Position numbers and translations under genes: made by a program. Below the pieces are notes generated by a model. It made no database searches. It had not been told where the DNA came from and saw only the letters and a list, made by a program, of their open reading frames with translations. A stretch of 6,705 nt of DNA from JAVJPJ01 sp040217295 (GTDB lineage: Bacteria; Pseudomonadota; Alphaproteobacteria; Rhodobacterales; Rhodobacteraceae): positions 1 to 6,705 of the forward strand of contig CAYWTM010000154.1 of assembly GCA_964460185.1 (NCBI GenBank), written 5' to 3'. This document shows positions 1 to 6,073 of the stretch, piece after piece; position 1 is the stretch's first letter, and each line of letters begins with the position of its first letter.

Positions 1-557
1 GTGAAAAGCTTATGCCCTACCTGCATCTGCCCGTGCAATCGGGCAGCGACCGCATTCTCAAGGCGATGAACCGCAAGCACACCGCCGACAGCTACCTGCG
101 CCTGATCGAACGTATCCGGGCGGCGCGGCCGGATCTTGTTCTCTCGGGGGATTTCATCGTGGGCTTTCCCGGCGAAACCGAGGCCGATTTCCAGGCGACA
201 CTCGATCTGGTGCGTCAGGCGCGTTACGGCGCGGCCTATTCGTTCAAGTATTCCGCCCGTCCGGGCACGCCGGCCGCGGAACGTGATCCCGTAGATCCGG
301 CCGAGGCAGATGACAGGTTGCAGCGTCTGCAGGCGCTATTGGCCGAACAACAGCGCGCCACGCAGGAATCCATGGTGGGGCGCCGCGTGAAGGTTCTGTT
401 TGAAAAGACCGGCCGCATGGCCGGGCAGATCGTCGGCAAATCCGATTACCTGCATGCCGTTCATGTGGACGGGCCCGAAAGCCTGATCGGGGAGATTGCC
501 GAGGTCGAGATCGTGCAAAGTGGCACGAATTCGCTGTCTGGTCGTCTGCTGGCGTAG
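1..557 (+). CDS. miaB: tRNA-2-methylthio-N6-isopentenyladenosine synthase MiaB, 3' part
   Basis: Only the C-terminal part is present; the reading frame is open from base 3 (codons for E-K-L-M-P-Y-L-H-L-P-V-Q-S-G-S) and ends at TAG 555-557, giving about 184 residues of a family usually near 440. MiaB is a cytosolic radical-SAM methylthiotransferase that converts i6A37 to ms2i6A37 in tRNAs reading UNN codons. The segment HLPVQSGSD followed by MNRKHT is the typical late radical-SAM core of MiaB/RimO enzymes, and DFIVGFPGETEADF is the conserved strand and loop that follows it. The last ~65 residues (from GRRVKVLFEK to LSGRLLA) look like the TRAM RNA-binding domain. The 4Fe-4S CxxxCxxC motif and the N-terminal MTTase domain would lie upstream of the window. 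RimO is the nearest alternative, but MNRKHT and the phoH-ybeY-lnt context favour MiaB. Confidence 0.95.
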   Translation, partial: EKLMPYLHLPVQSGSDRILKAMNRKHTADSYLRLIERIRAARPDLVLSGDFIVGFPGETEADFQATLDLVRQARYGAAYSFKYSARPGTPAAERDPVDPAEADDRLQRLQALLAEQQRATQESMVGRRVKVLFEKTGRMAGQIVGKSDYLHAVHVDGPESLIGEIAEVEIVQSGTNSLSGRLLA

Positions 558-778
558 GTGCGGCGCGGCCTTTCCCCTTTGCGGGGCGCATAATCGCTTC
601 AAATCACCATCACTGTTTCCAATTCGGAAACTGGCCATAACGTGCAGGGCGGCGGTATCGTGGCGTCACGGACGGCACGCGTTCTGGCGGGCCTTGTGAA
701 CGCCCCTGTCACATGCCCGTGAATGTGCGCCTTTGTCGGCTGACCCGGCCAGAAAATTCTTCCTTTGTGTGCCGAGGC

Positions 779-787
779 TGCTATCAT
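779..787 (+). promoter_or_regulatory. Candidate extended -10 promoter for the OmpA-like/lipoprotein pair
   Basis: TG-C-TATCAT reads as an extended -10 element (TGn followed by a hexamer matching TATAAT at 5 of 6 positions). No good -35 hexamer lies 16-18 bases upstream, which fits extended -10 promoters. Transcription would start near 794, giving a leader of about 72 bases before ATG 867. This rests on motif similarity only; the alphaproteobacterial housekeeping consensus is loose. Confidence 0.35.
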
Positions 788-803
788 ACCGGAATCAAAG
801 TGT

Positions 804-839
804 TTTCGCCGGGGCCCTGCCAGGCCGTGTTTGGCGAAA
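804..839 (+). repeat. Leader inverted repeat / stem-loop before the OmpA-like gene
   Basis: TTTCGCC (804-810) and GGCGAAA (833-839) are perfect reverse complements separated by 22 bases. Inside the loop GGCC (813-816) can pair with GGCC (823-826), which could give a nested hairpin. It ends 27 bases before ATG 867, inside the putative leader. There is no T-run, so it is not a standard terminator. It could be an mRNA stability or translation-control structure, or a protein site; function unknown. Confidence 0.4.
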
Positions 840-866
840 TGGTTAACGAGTGGGGGTGTTGAAGTG

Positions 867-1439
867 ATGACTGGACTGTCACGCTTATTGTCATGTTTTT
901 TTGCCGCAACGGCGACTGTCGCGACCACGGTGCTGCTGGTGCCGACGCCGGCGGACGCGCAGCAATCTGTTACGGTCACCGGCCGGGTCGAGCCGGGATT
1001 GTGGATTGATCCCGATGGCTGTCTGCACTGGGTCGCCGATGGCGGGATCGAAGGCTACATGGAAGGCCGCGTAAACCCGGCGAACGGGATGCCGGTCTGC
1101 CTGGATGTGAACACCTGCGCCGTTGCCAACAACGATGTGCTGTTTCACACCGATAGCGCAAGGCTGACGGCGTCTGGGCGCGCGCAGCTGGAACAGTTCT
1201 TCGGCACTGCCGGCGCCTTTGCCTACGCGGTCTACGGGCACACGGACAGCCGCGCCTCGGATGAATACAACATACGCCTGAGCCAGCGCCGTGCAGCGTC
1301 GGTTGCCGACGTGGCCCGGTCCGTCGGTGCGCATGTCGCGCGCGAAATCGGATACGGCGAGCGCCGCCCCGTCGCACCCAATACCAGTGCCGCGAACATG
1401 CAGCAGAACCGCCGCGTCGAAATCGTGTGCTACCGTTGA
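867..1439 (+). CDS. Secreted OmpA-like protein with an IDPDGC...PVC module
   Basis: The product has 190 residues. Residues 1-31 form a signal peptide with a hydrophobic stretch at about 10-26 and an A-D-A cleavage site before Q32, so the mature protein should be periplasmic. Residues 44-78 (G44 to C78) form a module containing IDPDGC, W, EGY and PVC that recurs in the next gene. Residues ~90-190 resemble an OmpA C-terminal peptidoglycan-binding domain: GHTDS at 124-128, then YN-x2-LS-x2-RA, and NRRVEI at 181-186. In this family the Asp of HTDS (D127) and the Arg of NRR bind diaminopimelate of peptidoglycan. There is no beta-barrel region. Mature cysteines are C52, C78, C84 and C188, an even number suited to disulfides. 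ATG 867 was chosen because it puts the signal peptide at the N terminus; its ribosome-binding site is weak, and GTG 864 is an in-frame alternative. The lipoprotein gene follows after 11 bases. Probable role is envelope anchoring; no specific gene name is justified. Confidence 0.85.
   Translation: MTGLSRLLSCFFAATATVATTVLLVPTPADAQQSVTVTGRVEPGLWIDPDGCLHWVADGGIEGYMEGRVNPANGMPVCLDVNTCAVANNDVLFHTDSARLTASGRAQLEQFFGTAGAFAYAVYGHTDSRASDEYNIRLSQRRAASVADVARSVGAHVAREIGYGERRPVAPNTSAANMQQNRRVEIVCYR
996..1100 (+). repeat. Copy 1 of the 35-residue IDPDGC...PVC module
   Basis: Encodes residues 44-78 of the OmpA-like protein. Aligned without gaps to copy 2 at 1619-1723, 19 of 35 residues are identical: G1, IDPDGC 4-9, W12, D15, G17, EGY 19-21, R25, P28, G31 and PVC 33-35. 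The two cysteines (positions 9 and 35 of the module) are kept in both. Confidence 0.8.
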
Positions 1440-1443
1440 GGGG
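1438..1443 (+). promoter_or_regulatory. Ribosome-binding site of the lipoprotein gene
   Basis: GAGGGG overlaps the TGA stop (1437-1439) of the OmpA-like gene and lies 7 bases before ATG 1451. This is the best Shine-Dalgarno match in the gene pair and decides the lipoprotein start. It suggests that the two genes are translated from one mRNA, possibly with coupling. Confidence 0.7.
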
Positions 1444-1450
1444 ATCGACC

Positions 1451-1807
1451 ATGATGATGAAAGTAACGAAACCGGCGACCCTGCTTGGATGCGCCTTCCT
1501 GGTGTCGGGCTGTATCGAGGGGGTCGAGGGCGGCGTCATCGGGGCCGGCAGCGATCGCCCGCGCGCGATCGGGGAAGATATCGGGCGTGACTCCGGGGCG
1601 CTGTCGGCGTTGGAGGCCGGAATCTACATCGACCCCGATGGCTGCCACATCTGGATGATCGACGACGGCCTTGAAGGATACTGGTCACGGCGGCGAGACC
1701 CGGTGTCGGGCCTGCCCGTGTGCACACCGATCGCGCCGCCGAACTCGATCGTGGGTGAGATCAGCACAGATCCCGGCATCCGGGACTACGTACCGCGCAC
1801 ACGCTGA
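1451..1807 (+). CDS. Small putative lipoprotein with an IDPDGC...PVC module
   Basis: The product has 118 residues. A short basic start is followed by a hydrophobic segment and the lipobox V-S-G-C, with C21 as the lipidated cysteine and I22, not Asp, at +2; by the E. coli rule this predicts outer-membrane sorting. After a Gly/Asp-rich linker, residues 57-91 repeat the module of the upstream OmpA-like protein, with cysteines C65 and C91 probably disulfide-bonded. The C-terminal ~27 residues show no motif I recognise. Three ATG codons lie in a row (1451, 1454, 1457); the GAGGGG 7 bases before 1451 favours the first. It sits 11 bases after the OmpA-like gene, almost certainly in the same operon. 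I recognise no named family. As a lipoprotein it would need Lgt, LspA and Lnt, the last encoded about 2.7 kb downstream. Presumed role: a small outer-membrane partner of the OmpA-like protein (inference). Confidence 0.8.
   Translation: MMMKVTKPATLLGCAFLVSGCIEGVEGGVIGAGSDRPRAIGEDIGRDSGALSALEAGIYIDPDGCHIWMIDDGLEGYWSRRRDPVSGLPVCTPIAPPNSIVGEISTDPGIRDYVPRTR
1619..1723 (+). repeat. Copy 2 of the 35-residue IDPDGC...PVC module
   Basis: Encodes residues 57-91 of the lipoprotein. The alignment with copy 1 at 996-1100 needs no gap, and both end exactly at the Cys of PVC. Outside the module the two proteins are not obviously alike, so this looks like a shared domain and not a whole-gene duplication. 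Confidence 0.8.
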
Positions 1808-1830
1808 GATCCGTTCACGTGGCATGAAAT

Positions 1831-1849
1831 GGGCGGCCGGGTGCCGCCC
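1831..1849 (+). terminator. Candidate terminator hairpin after the lipoprotein gene
   Basis: GGGCGGC (1831-1837) and GCCGCCC (1843-1849) form a perfect 7-bp G/C stem with loop CGGGT, 23 bases after the lipoprotein stop codon. It may be extended by a U-G and an A-U pair. The following TCTTGC is a poor T-tract, so termination may be partial, or the hairpin may only protect the mRNA 3' end. Confidence 0.5.
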
Positions 1850-1869
1850 GTCTTGCATCCCCGCCCGTG

Positions 1870-1899
1870 TTGTGCAGCCGGTCCCTTGCACAGGATAAA
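1870..1899 (+). promoter_or_regulatory. Possible phoH promoter overlapping an inverted repeat
   Basis: TTGTGC (1870-1875, 3 of 6 to TTGACA) and GATAAA (1894-1899, 4 of 6 to TATAAT) are 18 bases apart, in the start of an unusually A/T-rich patch (1895-1910). TGTGCA (1871-1876) and TGCACA (1887-1892) form a perfect inverted repeat with a 10-base spacer lying between and over these elements, so it could be an operator. Motif evidence only. Confidence 0.3.
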
Positions 1900-1925
1900 G
1901 AAATATTCATGACAGGCGACACAAC

Positions 1926-1956
1926 CTGTTGCGTTGCGGGCGGCGTGTTGCAACAG
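1926..1956 (+). repeat. Inverted repeat in the phoH leader
   Basis: CTGTTGC (1926-1932) is the reverse complement of GCAACAG (1950-1956), with 17 bases between. The right arm lies within a perfect 10-base palindrome, TGTTGCAACA (1946-1955). It could fold in the phoH mRNA leader, ending 25 bases before the ribosome-binding site, or bind a dimeric regulator. Function unknown. Confidence 0.35.
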
Positions 1957-1981
1957 TCAGACTCAGGCGAAACCCTATTTG

Positions 1982-1985
1982 GGAG
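1982..1985 (+). promoter_or_regulatory. Ribosome-binding site deciding the TTG start of phoH
   Basis: GGAG (within TGGGAGTG) lies 6 bases before TTG 1992. It marks that codon as the start instead of the in-frame TTG at 1929, which lacks a Shine-Dalgarno sequence and would add a Cys/Arg-rich extension. Confidence 0.65.
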
Positions 1986-1991
1986 TGTGAT

Positions 1992-2999
1992 TTGGCAATC
2001 ACCCCTCTGGCTGCACCGACGGACGGCACCCCGGTCGAGCTACTGCTCGAATTTCCTGACAACCGGCTCTTGATCGAGCTTTGCGGCGAATTTGACCGCA
2101 ATATCTCCCAGATCGAACATCTGTTGTCGGTTCATATCTTGCGACGCGGCAACCAGCTCGCCGTTTTGGGTGATGCGCGCGAAGAGGCGGTCACCGTGCT
2201 GAACCGGCTTTATGCCCGGCTTGAGGCGGGACGCGGCGTCGAGCCAGGCGATATCGACGCGGCCGTCCGGCTTGGCAATTCCGACGAGGATACCGGCACG
2301 CGCGACGGCGACCAGATCGAGATGTTCAAGGCCGGTTCGCTGGAAATCGGAACGCGCAAGAAAACCGTCGAACCCCGAACAGAGGCGCAGCAGGCCTATG
2401 TGCGCGCGCTCTACGATCATGAACTGGCCTTTGGCATCGGCCCCGCAGGCACCGGCAAAACCTACCTGGCGGTCGCGGTGGCCGTGAACCAGATGATCAA
2501 CGGCCATGTGGACAAGATCATCCTCAGCCGCCCGGCGGTCGAGGCCGGAGAACGGCTGGGCTTTTTGCCGGGGGATATGAAGGACAAGGTCGATCCCTAC
2601 ATGCAGCCGCTTTACGACGCGCTGAACGATTTCCTGCCGGGCAAGCAGCTGGCCAAGCTGATCGAAGAAAAGACCATCGAAATCGCCCCTTTGGCGTTCA
2701 TGCGCGGGCGCACCCTGTCGAACGCCTATGTGGTCCTGGACGAAGCGCAGAACGCCACGTCGATGCAGATGAAGATGTTTCTCACGCGCCTTGGACAAGG
2801 CAGCAAGATGGTGATCACCGGTGACCGCAGTCAGGTTGATCTGCCGCGCGGCGTGACCTCGGGCCTGGCGGATGCGGAACGCATTCTGGCCGATGTCGGC
2901 GGGATCAGTTTCAACTATTTCACCGCCAAGGACGTCGTGCGCCACCACATGGTCGCCAAGATCATCGAGGCCTATGACAAGGATGGGCCGATCGGCTGA
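1992..2999 (+). CDS. phoH: PhoH-family ATPase (YbeZ/PhoL type)
   Basis: The product has 335 residues, typical of the proteobacterial YbeZ/PhoL group. It is a cytosolic P-loop ATPase linked to RNA metabolism, probably working with YbeY encoded next door; its exact activity is not settled. The N-terminal ~120 residues include LLEFPDNRLL and a segment (IEHLLSVHILRRGNQLAVLG) like the RNA-binding N domain of this family. The ATPase core contains Walker A GPAGTGKT at 150-157, SRPAVEAGERLGFLPGD shortly after it, Walker B VVLDEAQN at 247-254 and VITGDRSQ at 274-281, all canonical. The start is TTG 1992, chosen for its well-placed GGAG. The gene ends 58 bases before ybeY and is probably first in the phoH-ybeY-corC-lnt operon. 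The symbol is a family-level name; the E. coli orthologue is ybeZ. Confidence 0.95.
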   Translation: MAITPLAAPTDGTPVELLLEFPDNRLLIELCGEFDRNISQIEHLLSVHILRRGNQLAVLGDAREEAVTVLNRLYARLEAGRGVEPGDIDAAVRLGNSDEDTGTRDGDQIEMFKAGSLEIGTRKKTVEPRTEAQQAYVRALYDHELAFGIGPAGTGKTYLAVAVAVNQMINGHVDKIILSRPAVEAGERLGFLPGDMKDKVDPYMQPLYDALNDFLPGKQLAKLIEEKTIEIAPLAFMRGRTLSNAYVVLDEAQNATSMQMKMFLTRLGQGSKMVITGDRSQVDLPRGVTSGLADAERILADVGGISFNYFTAKDVVRHHMVAKIIEAYDKDGPIG

Positions 3000-3057
3000 C
3001 CCCGGTCCGCCGCTTGCCGTTGGCGGCTGGTTCTCGACACGCGCCGGCAGGCAGCCT

Positions 3058-3567
3058 ATGGCACCGCCCATGGATATCGACATTCTCATCGAAGACCCGG
3101 CCTGGGATGACACCCCCCTTGCAACCCGTGCACCTGTTGCCTGTGCCGCGGCGCTTGCGGAACTCGCGCTGGATCCCGCGCGGTTTGCCGTCAGCATCCT
3201 GGCCTGCGATGACGGCCGCATCGCGACTCTGAATGCCGAATTTCGCGGCAAGCCCGTGCCGACGAACGTGCTGTCATGGCCTGCGGAAGACCGCGCCGCC
3301 GAGAAGGCGGGCGAGATGCCGGATCTGCCGCAACCGGATCCGTCCGGGCCGCCCGAAGACCTTGGCGATATCGCCATTTCCTTCGGCGTGCTGACCCGCG
3401 AAGCCGTCGAGGCCGGCAAACCTTTCGAGGATCATCTGACCCATCTTCTGGTGCACGGAGTGCTGCATCTGTTGGGTTTCGATCACATCACGGACCCGGA
3501 TGCCGAATTGATGGAGGGTTACGAGACCCGCATCCTTGCCAGATTGGGGGTCCCTGACCCATATTAG
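3058..3567 (+). CDS. ybeY: Endoribonuclease YbeY (rRNA maturation factor)
   Basis: The product has 169 residues. YbeY is a zinc-dependent single-strand endoribonuclease needed for 16S rRNA 3'-end maturation and ribosome quality control. The zinc-binding motif H-G-V-L-H-L-L-G-F-D-H is at 133-143 (H133, H137, H143), and the conserved FRGKPVPTNVLSWP starts at F62, with R63 as the invariant arginine. DIAISFGVLTREA is the conserved strand before the zinc helix. ATG 3058 is chosen because AGG (3049-3051) lies 6 bases upstream; ATG 3070 gives a product beginning MDIDILIEDP that resembles many family members and is a real alternative, but it has no ribosome-binding site. It lies 58 bases after phoH and 42 bases before the preferred corC start, the usual phoH-ybeY-corC-lnt order. 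Nothing is missing from the active site. Confidence 0.95.
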   Translation: MAPPMDIDILIEDPAWDDTPLATRAPVACAAALAELALDPARFAVSILACDDGRIATLNAEFRGKPVPTNVLSWPAEDRAAEKAGEMPDLPQPDPSGPPEDLGDIAISFGVLTREAVEAGKPFEDHLTHLLVHGVLHLLGFDHITDPDAELMEGYETRILARLGVPDPY

Positions 3568-3609
3568 GCGCGTGGGCCGCTGATGGCTCGGTTGTTTTGG
3601 AAAGGAGCC

Positions 3610-4518
3610 ATGAGCTCAAATCCCGATCCTTCGCCTCCTGCGGCGCCTGGCGCGCAGGGCGAAGAAGATGACCCGCAGGCCGAAAGGCCGGGGTTTTTCG
3701 CAAGACTTTTTGGCACCGGCGATGCCGAGGCCTCTGACGATACCGATGATAAAGATCGGGAATCCCGTGCCGATACGGTAAATGGAAACGCTGTGCCGCA
3801 ATTCGGCATGTCCAACCTGCGCCGCATGCGGGTCGAGGATGTAGCAATCCCACGGGCCGAGATCGAATCGGTGTCCTGCGATCAGGATCTTGAAGGGCTT
3901 GTGGCGCTGTTCCGCGAAAGCGGGCTGACACGTCTGCCGGTCTACGAATCCACACTCGACAGCCCGGTCGGTCTTGTCCACCTCAAGGATGTTGCCCTGC
4001 GGTTCGGCTTCAATGGCGGGACATCCGAATTCTCGTTGCGAACGATGCTGCGTCCGCTGTTGTACGTGCCGCCGTCGATGCCCATCGGGGTGTTGTTGCA
4101 GAAGATGCAGACCGAGCGCACCCATATGGCGCTGGTGATCGATGAATACGGCGGTGTGGACGGCCTGGTCACCATCGAGGACCTGATCGAACAGGTCATA
4201 GGTGAAATCGAAGACGAACACGACGTGGAAGAGGCCCAACCCTGGAGCCGCGAAAGCACCGGTGCCTATATCGCACTGGCCCGCGCCCCGCTTGATGAAT
4301 TCGAATCGGAACTCGGCATCACGCTAAGCGATGTGGATGACGAGGAAGAGGTCGACACCCTGGGTGGGCTGGTGTTCTTGCTATCGGGTCGTGTTCCGGC
4401 CCGGGGCGAGGTCGTGCAGCATCCCTCGGGTGTCGAGTTCGAGGTGATCGACGCCGACCCGCGCCGGATCAAGCGGTTGCGCGTGCGAATGCCCCGTGGC
4501 GCCGGGGCTGCCGAGTGA
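3610..4518 (+). CDS. corC: CorC/YbeX-type CBS-domain protein (HlyC/CorC family)
   Basis: The product has 302 residues from ATG 3610. It starts with an acidic, Pro/Ala-rich region (1-65) containing a small hydrophobic patch, FFARLF. A CBS pair follows: CBS1 about 73-135 (VEDVAIPRAEI onward) and CBS2 about 143-201, with the signature GGVDGLVTIEDL from G181 and EIEDEHD just after. The transporter-associated CorC/HlyC domain covers about 220-296. It lacks the membrane DUF21 domain of larger family members, so it is the soluble YbeX/CorC type. E. coli CorC was linked to Mg2+/Co2+ efflux and YbeX to ribosome metabolism; the position beside ybeY fits the latter. The start is uncertain: AAAGGAG (3601-3607) is only 2 bases before ATG 3610, which is short, while ATG 3583 adds nine residues (MARLFWKGA) without a clear ribosome-binding site. 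Its TGA stop overlaps the lnt start. 'Hemolysin' labels for this family are historical. Confidence 0.92.
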   Translation: MSSNPDPSPPAAPGAQGEEDDPQAERPGFFARLFGTGDAEASDDTDDKDRESRADTVNGNAVPQFGMSNLRRMRVEDVAIPRAEIESVSCDQDLEGLVALFRESGLTRLPVYESTLDSPVGLVHLKDVALRFGFNGGTSEFSLRTMLRPLLYVPPSMPIGVLLQKMQTERTHMALVIDEYGGVDGLVTIEDLIEQVIGEIEDEHDVEEAQPWSRESTGAYIALARAPLDEFESELGITLSDVDDEEEVDTLGGLVFLLSGRVPARGEVVQHPSGVEFEVIDADPRRIKRLRVRMPRGAGAAE

Positions 4519-6062
4519 CCCAACCATTGCGGGCGATCCGCTGGCTCGAGGCGCGCAGCGCCTGGCAAAGGCTGGCCCTGTCCGCGATCGCCGGGGCGCT
4601 GGCCGGTCTTGGGCAGGCCCCGTTCGGGTTGTGGTATCTGGCATTGCCGGGGTTCGCGGGCCTGTTGCTGTTGACCAGCCTGTGCCAGACGCCGGCGCGG
4701 GCGGCGGTCACCGCATGGATCGGGGCCGCCGCGATGTTCGCGGTCGCTCTGCACTGGATCGTCGAGCCTTTCTTGGTGGACGCGCCGCGCCATGGCTGGA
4801 TGGCGCCCTTTGCGCTGGTCCTGATGTCGGGGGGGCTTGCGTTGTTCTGGGCGGTGTCTGGATGGGTGATGGGCCGTTTGGTGCCCATTGGCGCAACGGT
4901 CTGGCGCATCGCGGCGCTGGTGGGCGTGCTGATCCTGGCCGAGGCCGCGCGCGGCACTGTCCTGACCGGATTTCCGTGGGCCTATCCCGGCCATATCCTG
5001 ATCGACACGCCATTGTTGACGGTGTCACGACTTGCCGGTGCACATGGTCTGACGGTGTTGGTGCTGGGGTGCGCGGCCGTGTTCGCGATGCTGTTCCTGC
5101 GGTTCGGTGCGATGTCGGTCCTGCCGGTGGCGGCCCCGCTGCTGGCCGTGTTCGTGGTGGCCCAAACGTCCGCTGCGCCGTCGCCTGATGCGGATGGCCC
5201 GATTGTAAGGCTTGTCCAACCCAACGCGCCGCAGCATCTGAAATGGCGGCCCGACATGATCCCGGTGTTTTTCCAACGTGCGCTGGATCTGTCTTCGGCC
5301 GAGGCCGACGGACCTGCGCCTGACCTGATCATCTGGCCCGAAACGGCGCTGCCCGAGCTGTTGGGCCGGTCAGATGCCGCCCGTGCCCGGATCGCGGCGG
5401 CGGGCGGGGATGCGGCGGTTTTGTTGGGTGGCCAGCGCTACGAGGGGCTGCGCCCGCGCAATACGGCGGCGCTGCTGGATTCCGACGGACGCATCTTGCA
5501 GGTTTATGACAAGCATCACCTTGTCCCCTTCGGCGAATACATGCCGTTGGGTGATCTGGCCGACAGGCTGGGGCTCAACGGCCTGGCCGAGACCTTGTCG
5601 GGCGGATACGCGCCCGGTGCGGGGCCGGGCGTGTTCGATCTGGGCGACGGGCTTGGCCGGGCCTTTCCGATGATCTGCTACGAGGCGATCTTTCCTTCCT
5701 ATATTCGGCAGGTCGAGCGACCGGACTGGATGGTTCATCTCACGAATGATGCATGGTTCGGCGAGTTTTCGGGGCCTTACCAGCATCTGGCAATGGCGCG
5801 GCTGCGCGCGGCAGAGCAAGGTTTGCCCGTGTTGCGGGCGGCCAATACCGGGGTTTCGGCAGTGATCGACGGGTATGGGCGGATCGTGGCCTCCCTTGCC
5901 CTGGGAGAGGCCGGATATCTGGATGCCCGTCTTCCTCCGGCATTGCCGCCGACGCTCTACGCGCGGACCGGGGATCTGCCGCTCTTGTTGATTGTTCTTT
6001 TGGCAACAGCGCTGGCCGTGGCGACATCGCGCCGTGCTGACCCATTGAACCCGGCGTCTTAA
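4515..6062 (+). CDS. lnt: Apolipoprotein N-acyltransferase Lnt
   Basis: The product has 515 residues. Lnt is an inner-membrane enzyme that transfers an acyl chain from phospholipid to the N-terminal diacylglyceryl-cysteine of apolipoproteins, the third and last maturation step. Several hydrophobic segments fill the first ~215 residues, then a nitrilase-like periplasmic domain runs from about 230 to 475, and a final membrane helix lies near 488-505 (LPLLLIVLLATALAVATS). The catalytic triad is intact: E276 in IIWPETALPE, K333 in YDKHHLVPFGEYMP and C388 in MICYEAIFPSYIR, matching E267/K335/C387 of E. coli. HLTNDAWFGEFSGPYQHLAMARLRAAE is the typical late signature. It starts at GTG 4515 inside the corC stop (GTGA, 4-base overlap), with GGGG (4504-4507) as a weak ribosome-binding site, so translation is probably coupled to corC. 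Confidence 0.96.
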   Translation: MTQPLRAIRWLEARSAWQRLALSAIAGALAGLGQAPFGLWYLALPGFAGLLLLTSLCQTPARAAVTAWIGAAAMFAVALHWIVEPFLVDAPRHGWMAPFALVLMSGGLALFWAVSGWVMGRLVPIGATVWRIAALVGVLILAEAARGTVLTGFPWAYPGHILIDTPLLTVSRLAGAHGLTVLVLGCAAVFAMLFLRFGAMSVLPVAAPLLAVFVVAQTSAAPSPDADGPIVRLVQPNAPQHLKWRPDMIPVFFQRALDLSSAEADGPAPDLIIWPETALPELLGRSDAARARIAAAGGDAAVLLGGQRYEGLRPRNTAALLDSDGRILQVYDKHHLVPFGEYMPLGDLADRLGLNGLAETLSGGYAPGAGPGVFDLGDGLGRAFPMICYEAIFPSYIRQVERPDWMVHLTNDAWFGEFSGPYQHLAMARLRAAEQGLPVLRAANTGVSAVIDGYGRIVASLALGEAGYLDARLPPALPPTLYARTGDLPLLLIVLLATALAVATSRRADPLNPAS

Positions 6063-6073
6063 CGGCGTAAGCC

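Larger units (their letters stand above)
558..866. other. 309-base non-coding gap between miaB and the OmpA-like gene
   Basis: I see no convincing gene here on either strand; open frames crossing it lack a ribosome-binding site and are low-complexity. Small inverted repeats are present: CCCC-TTTGC-GGGG at 574-586 just after the miaB stop, GTTTCC-AATTC-GGAAAC at 615-631, and CACAT...ATGTG at 710-727. None is followed by a T-run, so none is a convincing intrinsic terminator, though the one at 574-586 sits where a miaB terminator would be expected. The 3' end carries the candidate promoter and leader hairpin listed separately. The gap separates miaB from the envelope gene pair and suggests that the pair has its own transcription start. 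Confidence 0.6.

Noticed and set aside
574..586. CCCC-TTTGC-GGGG hairpin after the miaB stop as a terminator
   Set aside because: The stem is only 4 bp and no T-tract follows; it is mentioned in the gap description but not called as a terminator.
839..846. ATGGTTAA, reverse complement of the CtrA half-site TTAACCAT
   Set aside because: There is only one half-site with no second TTAA at the right spacing, and it lies downstream of the candidate transcription start; chance occurrence is likely.
1909..2073. Possible 54-residue upstream ORF starting at ATG 1909 and overlapping the phoH start
   Set aside because: The nearest AGGA is 13 bases upstream, the product is unlike anything I recognise, and two-thirds of it is out-of-frame phoH sequence or leader.
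3007..3026. CCGCC...GGCGG inverted repeat between phoH and ybeY
   Set aside because: A 5-bp G/C stem with a 10-base loop is expected by chance in such G+C-rich DNA, and terminating here would split a conserved operon.
2040..3419. A 459-codon open frame on the minus strand across phoH and part of ybeY
   Set aside because: It lies opposite two canonical genes with intact catalytic motifs, has no recognisable domain, and its product is rich in Ala, Arg, Gly and Ser, as expected from the antisense of G/C-biased codons.
4266..4994. A 242-codon minus-strand frame across the corC-lnt junction
   Set aside because: It is Arg/Gln/Pro/Gly-rich antisense shadow sequence opposite two well-supported genes, with no start signals.
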